Origin: Asticcacaulis sp. YBE204
GTDB taxonomy: Bacteria; Pseudomonadota; Alphaproteobacteria; Caulobacterales; Caulobacteraceae
NCBI RefSeq assembly: GCF_000495855.1
Contig: NZ_AWGF01000022.1
Coordinates: 1-64,000, forward strand
Direction: 5' to 3'
Length of the DNA stretch: 64,000 nt
The notes under the pieces are model-generated. The model was not told where the DNA came from. It saw only the letters and a program-made list of their open reading frames with translations, and ran no database searches. Both the position numbers and the translations under genes were made by a program. How positions within the stretch are numbered: position 1 is the stretch's first letter; each line of letters starts with the position of its first letter. Below are positions 53,841-60,191 of the stretch, piece after piece.

Positions 53841-54968
53841 ATGAAAACGGCATCGACACTGGCGCTGATCGCCGCCGCCGTGCTGACGACCGCTGCCGCG
53901 CCCTTGCCCGCGCCGTCCATCGACGGCTTCGGCGATGCGATCCACCATTGGCAGAACCGCAACGGCAAGGCCTATGCGCGCTATGCCGAGAGCGATGTGG
54001 CGGCGATTGCCGATAATATCCTGCTGCTTCAGCACGATAATGGCGGCTGGATCGAAAACCGGGACCCGCTGCGCATACTGTCCGACGCCGAAAAAGCCGA
54101 GGCCCTGAAAGAGAAATCGTCGCCGAATTTCAGTTTCGACAATCGCAATATCTATACGCAGGTCGATTACCTGATGCGTGCTTATAGCCTGACGGGCAAG
54201 ATGGCCTATCGCGACGCGGCGCTGAAAGGCCTCGACCTGATCCTGTCGCAACAGGTGTCGACGTGCGGCGGCTGGCCGCATTCGGTGCCGTCGAAGACGA
54301 CCTATCACGACAAGATTACGATGGCCGACGAGGTGACGTCGGGCAATCTGCGCCTGCTGCGCCACATCAGCATTGGCGACTATCCCTTTGATAAGCTTGC
54401 AACCTCGTGGCGCGATCGGACCAAAACAGCGCTTACCAAAGGCGATGCCTGCCTGCTGAAACTGCAAATCCGTCAGAACGGGCAACTGACCGGCTGGGCC
54501 GGGCAATACGATCCGGTGACGCTGGCGCCGGTCAAGGGCCGCAGTTTCGAACTGGTCTCCATCGTGTCGCAGGAAAGCGTCGAAAACGTCCGCTACCTGA
54601 TGAGCATCCCCAACCCGTCGCCGGAGGTCATCGCCTCGGTCGAGGGCGCGGTGGCGTGGTTCAAACGCTCGGCGATCACCGGCAAACGGCTGGAGACCTT
54701 CGCCCTGCCTGCCCCAGTCAAGTACGACTATCACACGGCGACGACCGACAACCGGCTGGTCGACGATCCGAACGCGCCGCTGCTGTGGGCGCGGTTTTAC
54801 GATATCAATGATAATTCGGTCATACTGGCCAATCGCGACGGCGTAAGAGTCAAGGATTACGCTGACATCCATCCCGAACGCCGCTCAGGCTATGGCTGGT
54901 ACGGCGCATGGGGTCAACGCTTGCTCGATGTCGATTATCCGGCGTGGAAGACGCGGATTGCTAAGTAA
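53841..54968 (+). CDS. Pectate lyase, PL10 family
   Basis: Pectate lyases cut polygalacturonate by beta-elimination, needing Ca2+. ATG 53841 (AGGGAG at the right distance) gives 375 residues with a signal peptide (TASTLALIAAAVLTTAAAP). The PL10 blocks are NILLLQHDNGGWIENRDP, NIYTQVDYLMRAYSLTG, STCGGWPHSVPSKTTYHDKITMAD, and GWAGQYDPVTLAPVKGRSFELVSIVSQES with the catalytic Arg near GRSFE, then PLLWARFYDIND. A divergent esterase lies upstream. Together with the GH9 enzyme at 5880 it indicates growth on plant cell-wall material. Confidence 0.93.
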   Translation: MKTASTLALIAAAVLTTAAAPLPAPSIDGFGDAIHHWQNRNGKAYARYAESDVAAIADNILLLQHDNGGWIENRDPLRILSDAEKAEALKEKSSPNFSFDNRNIYTQVDYLMRAYSLTGKMAYRDAALKGLDLILSQQVSTCGGWPHSVPSKTTYHDKITMADEVTSGNLRLLRHISIGDYPFDKLATSWRDRTKTALTKGDACLLKLQIRQNGQLTGWAGQYDPVTLAPVKGRSFELVSIVSQESVENVRYLMSIPNPSPEVIASVEGAVAWFKRSAITGKRLETFALPAPVKYDYHTATTDNRLVDDPNAPLLWARFYDINDNSVILANRDGVRVKDYADIHPERRSGYGWYGAWGQRLLDVDYPAWKTRIAK

Positions 54969-54970
54969 AT

Positions 54971-54992
54971 CCTTCCCCGTAAACGGGGAAGG
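54971..54992. repeat. CCTTCCCCGT-AA-ACGGGGAAGG palindrome
   Basis: It is a 22-base inverted repeat with 10-base arms, the same unit as those between msrP and msrQ (3155-3362). It lies 3 bp after the pectate lyase stop and may stabilise the 3' end of that mRNA. Confidence 0.75.
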
Positions 54993-55030
54993 ATGAAGGC
55001 TCCAACTAACGGGTCGTAGGGCCTGCGGCC

Positions 55031-56974
55031 CTACTTCTTCTCAGCTAGAATATCATCGAGATAGTAGGCCTTCTTGCCCTCGATCTTTTCCAGACGCGGA
55101 TATTTCAGCCCGCCGGTATAGTCGATCTTCACCGTCGTATAGGTTTTCCCACGCTTGATCAGCAGCTCGACCGGCGCGCCATTCGGCTTGGCGGCCGCCG
55201 CGACCGCCGCTTTCAACCCATCGGCATCGAAGGCCACACCATTGACGGCGACGACGGTCATGCCCTGCCCAAGTCCGGCCTTGAAGGCGGGGCTGTCCCA
55301 GAAGACATTGCTGACCTCGCCCGTCGGCGTGGTGACGATCAGGCCCAGCGAATAGCTGAGATTAACGACCTTCTGCTTCTTTTCCAGCGCCCGAATCCAC
55401 TCGGTCGGTTTGTCGGTATAGACGAGCTTGTAACCGCCGCGCTCAAGGCCATCGAGGAAGCTGCCTTCGGAGGTCTCGTAGATGCGCTTTTTCAGGAAAC
55501 TGTCCCAATCGTAGGGATAGACGCTGTTCAGCGTCGCCACCACGTCCTTGAATTCGTAGGTTTCCGGTGTGAACGAACCGTCCTTGATGCCGAAAAACGC
55601 CCCGGCAAAATCGTCGAGCGATTTCTTGTTATTGGTCTTTTCGCGGATCAGGGTGTCGGCATCCAGCCATACCAGAAGCCCGACATTGTAATAGTCTTCG
55701 GAGCGTTGCTGACTGACCCAGTTCTTCGGCGCCCGAGCCGAAATGACCGGATCGTTGGTCGTGTCGATCACCGGGCGCCACTTCGAGCCCTCGTAATGGT
55801 CGAACAACGCAGCGATCTGGGCGATGGCTTGTTTGGCCTGTTCCTGAGAATACATCCCCGACCGCGCCGACAGCATATAGCCCCAGTATTGCGTCTGGCC
55901 TTCATAGACCCACAGAAGACTGCCACGCATGGGTTCATGGAAGTCGTGGTTGTAGAGGTCCGCCCCACGACGGAACTTACCGTCCCAGGAGTGCGTATAT
56001 TCGTGCGCCAGCAGATCGCGACCGACGAATTCATTGTTCCAGTCGGTGAAATATTTGGGCTCGTGGCCGTTTTCCGACGAGCGATGGTGCTCAAGCCCGA
56101 TATCGCCCATCTCTTCCGACAAGTGCAGCAGGAAGTCATAGTGGTCGTAGTGCTGCGATTTGAACACCTTGACGGCCTGCGCGACCATCTTTTTGTGCAG
56201 AGCGACCTGTTCGTCCGTGGCCGCCAGATCGCCCGGCTTGTCGGCAAAAACATTCAGACGTACCGGGATCTTCGGATCGACCGACAAATCAATGGTCTTC
56301 TTGTACTTGCCGGCGAACATCGGCGAATCGATGAAATGCTCATACGGCAGCGGCTTGAAGGTCACCGTGCCATCGGCGGCTTTGGACGCCGTGTCGAGCG
56401 CCGCCGCATACTCCCAGCCTTCGGGCAGTTTCAGCGTTAGTTCGGTCGGGATATTTTTGGTGTAATAACCCGCCGGATACATCGACAGGTTTTCCCATTG
56501 CAGGTTCATCATCACGTCGGTAACGACAACACGCCCCGCCGCCGTGGTCATCGGGCTGAGGAAATCGAACTCGGCCACCACTTCCTTGGCGCCTTCGGGC
56601 ACGGTGATGTGGAACGCGGTATATTCGACCGGATCGCGCAGCCAGGTCACCGACTGACCGCCCGCCAAAAAGCGGATATTGGCGATCTTGTCGGCCTGAG
56701 GCCGCGGAGCGTGCTTGCCCGGCAGCCAGCGCGGCATGATCAGGGTCAGCGGTCCGGCCTTGGTGACAGGGATGACCTGACGGACGCGGATAACGCGCTG
56801 TTGAAGGTCGGTGGCATCGACGAAGACCTTCAGCGTGCCGGGATAGGCGATGTCCTGCGACACCGGCAGCGGTGGCGTGGCCGGTGCGACGACCTGCGCC
56901 GTCACGGGCATCGTGGCCACTAAACCGGCCAGCACCAAATAGCTGACACCCCAGAACTTCATCGCTTTATGCAT
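55031..56974 (-). CDS. M61-family peptidase (glycyl aminopeptidase type) with PDZ domain
   Basis: ATG 56974 (GAGGCG 4-5 bases upstream) gives 647 residues with a signal peptide ending near PVTAQ. A beta-rich N-terminal domain is followed by a thermolysin-like catalytic domain with HEYTHSWDGKFRR near residue 325 and the third zinc ligand Glu in WVYEGQTQYWG about 40 residues on. A PDZ domain near 530-610 has SYSLGLIVTTPTGEVSNVF and SPAFKAGLGQGMTVVAVNG. M61 peptidases are periplasmic and prefer Gly or Ala at the N-terminus. It is followed by repeats and the convergent pectate lyase. Confidence 0.94.
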   Translation of the reverse strand: MHKAMKFWGVSYLVLAGLVATMPVTAQVVAPATPPLPVSQDIAYPGTLKVFVDATDLQQRVIRVRQVIPVTKAGPLTLIMPRWLPGKHAPRPQADKIANIRFLAGGQSVTWLRDPVEYTAFHITVPEGAKEVVAEFDFLSPMTTAAGRVVVTDVMMNLQWENLSMYPAGYYTKNIPTELTLKLPEGWEYAAALDTASKAADGTVTFKPLPYEHFIDSPMFAGKYKKTIDLSVDPKIPVRLNVFADKPGDLAATDEQVALHKKMVAQAVKVFKSQHYDHYDFLLHLSEEMGDIGLEHHRSSENGHEPKYFTDWNNEFVGRDLLAHEYTHSWDGKFRRGADLYNHDFHEPMRGSLLWVYEGQTQYWGYMLSARSGMYSQEQAKQAIAQIAALFDHYEGSKWRPVIDTTNDPVISARAPKNWVSQQRSEDYYNVGLLVWLDADTLIREKTNNKKSLDDFAGAFFGIKDGSFTPETYEFKDVVATLNSVYPYDWDSFLKKRIYETSEGSFLDGLERGGYKLVYTDKPTEWIRALEKKQKVVNLSYSLGLIVTTPTGEVSNVFWDSPAFKAGLGQGMTVVAVNGVAFDADGLKAAVAAAAKPNGAPVELLIKRGKTYTTVKIDYTGGLKYPRLEKIEGKKAYYLDDILAEKK

Positions 56975-57053
56975 CACGCGCCTCACTATTAATAATGGCG
57001 CCCAACCTAATGAACGCGCCCGAGGCTTGTAAAGTCACAAAAATTACAAAGAT

Positions 57054-57602
57054 CTAGTGCTTGAGGGTAACCTCCGCGCTGAGCGGTATGTGGTGATTGC
57101 CGATGGTGTCATGCACGACAACCTCGATCTTGTAGACACCCTCCGGGTCGGTGGCCTCGAAATCGAGCACCAGAGTCGCCGCGTTGTTGAAGATATTGGT
57201 CGCATTCATCGTCGCGCCCTTGAAGCCCAGCAGACCCTTATGGTCGGCCTTGCTTTTGGTGCCATAGACCTGTCCGTCGGGTCTCAGGACGCGGATATCG
57301 TAGGTCACATTGCCGAAGCCTTCGTCCAGCGCAAAGCCCATGAACAATACCTTGGCGGCGATCTTGTCCCCCGGACTGGCCGTTTTGATGAGGGTCAGTT
57401 GCAACCCCTGATCGGCGGGCTTCTTGAATTCGGCCAGACTGGCTTCGCCGACCAACACCAGCGCGGCGCTGAACGGCCCGTCGGCATTGGGAAAGGCCTT
57501 GGTTTGATTGGCTGGCGGCGTAGCGGCCAGAATCGGCATAGCCAAACACGCCGTAAAAAGACCGGCACTCAGCAACGCAGCGACGAACAGAATGGGTTTC
57601 AT
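57054..57602 (-). CDS. Secreted hypothetical protein under a palindromic operator
   Basis: The 182-residue product has a signal peptide (PILFVAALLSAGLFTACLAMPILA) that could also be read as a lipobox (FTAC). The mature domain is beta-rich (AALVLVGEASLAEF, VTYDIRVLRPDGQVYGTKS, EGVYKIEVVVHDTIGNHHIPL), like an Ig or C2 fold that might bind a ligand. I know of no family function. It starts 27 bp after a TetR-like palindrome and ends before the M61 gene, 79 bp upstream of that gene's start on the same strand. Confidence 0.75.
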   Translation of the reverse strand: MKPILFVAALLSAGLFTACLAMPILAATPPANQTKAFPNADGPFSAALVLVGEASLAEFKKPADQGLQLTLIKTASPGDKIAAKVLFMGFALDEGFGNVTYDIRVLRPDGQVYGTKSKADHKGLLGFKGATMNATNIFNNAATLVLDFEATDPEGVYKIEVVVHDTIGNHHIPLSAEVTLKH

Positions 57603-57628
57603 GCGTTCCTCCCTCGAAACTCAACAAT

Positions 57629-57645
57629 ATTGAACAATGTTCAAT
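57629..57645. promoter_or_regulatory. TetR-type palindrome ATTGAACA-A-TGTTCAAT
   Basis: Arms of 8 bases around one central base form a near-perfect operator 27 bp before the start of the secreted hypothetical gene. TTGAACxxxGTTCAA-like sites are typical of TetR-family repressors. No TetR gene lies nearby in the window. Confidence 0.6.
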
Positions 57646-57651
57646 TTGAAG

Positions 57652-58074
57652 TCAAGGCGTATCGAACACGCTTTCGATGAACACACCGTTGGTCAGGGTC
57701 TTGTGTACCGGACACTTGGCAGCCACCTCGAACAGGCGTTGGCGCTGCTCATCCGTCAGATCCGGCCCGGTCAGGGACACCGTCTTGGAATAGATGTCCG
57801 CCTTGCCCGACGGATGATCCTTGACGCGGTCGTAGGTCAGACGCACCGCGACGTCGTCCAGCGGCCAGCCTTTTTGCTGCGCGTACCAGCGCACGGTGAT
57901 CGCCGTACAGGTCCCCAGCGCCGTCAGCAGGTAATCATAAGGGGACGGCGCCAGATCGAGCCCCCCTTTCGCGACCGGCTCATCACCGGACAGGGCATGG
58001 CCACTGACCTCGACCGCCACGCTGAACGGGCTGAGGTGCGTTTCCTCGACATGGGCTTCGATATGGTCGGACAT
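57652..58074 (-). CDS. OsmC/Ohr-family protein
   Basis: From ATG 58074 the 140-residue product matches OsmC-type hydroperoxide reductases: GGLDLAPSPYDYLLTALGTCTAITVRWYAQQKGW with the peroxidatic Cys (GTCT) and a second Cys in VAAKCPVHKTLTNG. The longer frame to 58386 is a shadow through pirin. It starts 4 bp after the pirin stop, so the two are co-transcribed. The organic peroxide substrate is inferred from the family. This subgroup (GGLDLAPSPYD) is closer to OsmC-like YhfA than to Ohr. Confidence 0.93.
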   Translation of the reverse strand: MSDHIEAHVEETHLSPFSVAVEVSGHALSGDEPVAKGGLDLAPSPYDYLLTALGTCTAITVRWYAQQKGWPLDDVAVRLTYDRVKDHPSGKADIYSKTVSLTGPDLTDEQRQRLFEVAAKCPVHKTLTNGVFIESVFDTP

Positions 58075-58078
58075 GCGG

Positions 58079-58948
58079 TTATTCCGGTAGCGGAATGAAT
58101 TCGATTTCGTCGCCCGGCACCTTGGGGAAGCGGCCTTCGCGCCAGTCGGCCTTGGCCTGCTCGATGCGTTCCTTGCGTGACGAAACGAAGTTCCAGTAGA
58201 TGTGCCGCTCGGTGAAGGGTTCACCGCCGACGACCGCCAGCTGCGTCTCGGTCTCCGCCTTGATGGCCACCGCCGCACCGGTCTCCAGAATGACCATGTG
58301 GTGCTCATCCACCGGCGTACCGTTGACGCTGACCGCGCCGGTGACAACATAAAGCGCGCGTTCGGCCACGTGGGTCGGCAGATCAAGCACCTGCCCCGGC
58401 GTCAGACGCGCCTCAAGATACAGGGTTTCGGCAAAGGTCTTGACCGGAGACGTCACCCCATAGGCCGTCCCCATCATGACCCGCACCGGCACGTCTTCGA
58501 CCGATACCGCCGGGATATCGGCGGAGTCGTAATGGTAGAACGCCGCGTCGGTTTCCTCATCGGCTTCCGGCAGGGCGTGCCACAGTTGCAGCCCGTGCAG
58601 GGACCGCGGCTGTTCGATCCCTTCGAGCGGTTCGCGCTCGGAATGGACGATGCCCTTCCCTGCCACCATCAGGTTGATATCGCCGGGCGAGATCACCTCG
58701 CTCGACCCCAGCGAATCGCGGTGGTGAATATGTCCTTCAAAAAGATAGGTTACGGTCGCCAGATTGATATGCGGGTGCGGACGGACATTGGTTCCGGTAT
58801 TGGGCTGAAACACCGCCGGCCCCATATGGTCGAAGAAAATCCACGGCCCGACCATGCGGTGCTTCGCGAACGGCAGGATACGCTTGACCATGAAACCACC
58901 GAGGTCTTTCTCGCGCGGCGGAATGATGAGGGATATGGCGTCGGACAT
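58079..58948 (-). CDS. Pirin family protein
   Basis: Pirins are bicupins that bind iron; some are quercetin 2,3-dioxygenases or redox sensors. ATG 58948 (GGAG site) gives 289 residues. The first cupin holds metal residues in RPHPHINLATVTYLFEGHIHHRDSLG and a downstream His and Glu in GIVHSEREPLEG; the second carries AERALYVVTGAVSVNG and LAVVGGEPFTERHIYWNFVSS. These are typical of pirins. It is the first gene of the pirin-OsmC unit, a small oxidative-stress pair. Confidence 0.95.
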   Translation of the reverse strand: MSDAISLIIPPREKDLGGFMVKRILPFAKHRMVGPWIFFDHMGPAVFQPNTGTNVRPHPHINLATVTYLFEGHIHHRDSLGSSEVISPGDINLMVAGKGIVHSEREPLEGIEQPRSLHGLQLWHALPEADEETDAAFYHYDSADIPAVSVEDVPVRVMMGTAYGVTSPVKTFAETLYLEARLTPGQVLDLPTHVAERALYVVTGAVSVNGTPVDEHHMVILETGAAVAIKAETETQLAVVGGEPFTERHIYWNFVSSRKERIEQAKADWREGRFPKVPGDEIEFIPLPE

Positions 58949-59107
58949 GGGGAACTCCGGCTTAATCATGCAAACGACGGAACGGTAACACCGTATTTCA
59001 ATCGCGCCTACGATGCTTTGAAACTCAAGAGAAACTATGCGGTTTCGGGGGCAAGGTCATGCGAAATTTTTACATACGCAAACCCGGTTAGGGTAAGCCC
59101 CAAACGC

Positions 59108-59134
59108 AGAAAAGCCCGCTTGTGCGGGCTTTCT
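59108..59134 (-). terminator. Terminator of the original initiator-tRNA gene
   Basis: A perfect 9-bp stem AAAGCCCGC / GCGGGCTTT with loop TTGT (ACAA on the minus strand) is followed on the minus strand by a TTTT run. It lies 25-50 bp beyond the CCA end of the tRNA fragment on the same strand, so it is most simply the terminator of the tRNA gene that the island interrupts. Confidence 0.75.
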
Positions 59135-59158
59135 AAGATGTTATTTTAGCTGAGATAA

Positions 59159-59208
59159 TGGGTGCGGGAGCCAGATTTGAACTGACGACCTTCAGGTTAT
59201 GAGCCTGA
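59159..59208 (-). other. Attachment-site remnant: 3' fragment of initiator tRNA-Met (CAU)
   Basis: Read on the minus strand, the 50 bases are a tRNA from the anticodon arm to CCA: a 5-bp stem TCAGG/CCTGA around CTCATAA (anticodon CAT), a variable AGGTC, the T-arm GTCAG-TTCAAAT-CTGGC, then TCCCGCA, base C73 and CCA. Position 72 is A, as in initiator tRNAs with an unpaired 1-72. The D-arm and 5' acceptor strand are absent; beyond 59208 the sequence is unrelated. This is the expected mark of integration into a tRNA 3' end. Confidence 0.85.
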
Positions 59209-59427
59209 TTGAATAAGCGGGAAGCAGTTAAATTTATTGATTATTTTGATATCGAAAAAATTTGTGTGCTGAAATGTGTGTTAAATTTCCGGGCTAGTAG
59301 GCGGATAGCTCATTTTGATCTGTCTTATCGGGGATGCCGGGTGGGCGGGTTCGCAACCGGCGGGGCAGAGCCCCAAGAGGTGGCCAGTCAGAAAGTCAGC
59401 ACATCGCTGGCTTTCCGGTCCCTCAAG

Positions 59428-59934
59428 TCAGGCGCAACGGTAAATGTACGGAGTACCATCAACCGTAACCTGAGCGTAATCCATCGATAAGTCGCGGCCG
59501 ATCGCTTCGTAATCGATATAATTGCGAAGGGTCTCAGGAATCACCCCGTAAAGTCCTTCTGCGACAAACTGCTCGGCAAGATCGCTCATGCGGACGCATT
59601 CATATAACTCGACGTCAAACCGATCCGGTGAATCCTTGCTAATGTTGAACCTGTAGCCCGCCTCACCTACCGCAATAATTACCTTGATTTTGTCTGTATC
59701 GTCCCATTCTTCAACGGCTTGGAAATAGCCCTCAATGTCTCCCTGATGAACATCAAGGGCTGCAAAGAGCGCGCAATCAAGGCTGTCTCCATCGATAAAT
59801 TGCATTTCAAACTCTTCAACCGGCTGGCCGTAATCGTTCACTAGAGATTTGGACTTGAGCGAGTATTCCTCCTTGCTTTTGAAATAGAACCCGCCAGCGG
59901 AAATATCGTAGGGTTGAGCGTAAAGGGTGGTCAT
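59428..59934 (-). CDS. ardA: Antirestriction protein, ArdA family
   Basis: ArdA proteins mimic DNA and inhibit type I restriction enzymes, which helps incoming elements survive. The 168-residue product is strongly acidic, with YDISAGGFYFKSKEEYSLKS at the start, VEEFEMQFIDGDSLDCALF, the middle VEEWDDTDKIKVIIAVGEAGYRF and the family end LAEQFVAEGLYGVIPETLRNYIDYEAIGRDL. Length is usual. It lies 220 bp inside the island boundary and about 0.26 kb from the recombinase gene on the same strand, with a strongly folded leader between them. Confidence 0.88.
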   Translation of the reverse strand: MTTLYAQPYDISAGGFYFKSKEEYSLKSKSLVNDYGQPVEEFEMQFIDGDSLDCALFAALDVHQGDIEGYFQAVEEWDDTDKIKVIIAVGEAGYRFNISKDSPDRFDVELYECVRMSDLAEQFVAEGLYGVIPETLRNYIDYEAIGRDLSMDYAQVTVDGTPYIYRCA

Positions 59935-59952
59935 TTGCTTGTCCTCTTTGGG

Positions 59953-60089
59953 TTAGGGGTTGCGTGATGCAACCCTTGGCTCCCGCCGAGGGTGGGGTTA
60001 GCAAACGTACAGGGTAGTCCGGACTGAGGGGGATCACCCGGTCTGCAAGGCAAGCATTGCCTGAAGACCGGGGATACAGCCCGGACCAT
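59953..60089 (-). promoter_or_regulatory. Structured leader of ardA with strong hairpins
   Basis: The leader holds GGGTTGC/GCAACCC (59953-59971). A nested fold follows in which CCGGTCT pairs with AGACCGG (about 60038-60078) around an inner AGGCA/TGCCT stem, enclosed by a possible GTCCGG/CCGGAC pair (60017-60088). No T-run follows. It may be a regulatory RNA leader or part of the element's transfer or recombination sites. Sequence from 60090 to 60191 has no feature I can name. Confidence 0.45.
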
Positions 60090-60191
60090 TTATCGCAGAC
60101 CCTTACGGGCGCGAGGGGCGACGCCCCTTAGCTCTGTTCTTCCTTTTTCGAATGAACTCGCGTTTGATCAAACAGCGACAAACAGTCGAAG

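Noticed and set aside
58075-58386. N-terminal extension of the OsmC gene
   Set aside because: The extension is an out-of-frame reading of pirin. OsmC homology begins at ATG 58074.
59159-59208. Complete tRNA-Met gene
   Set aside because: The D-arm and 5' acceptor strand are missing, so it cannot form a tRNA. It is treated as an attachment-site remnant.
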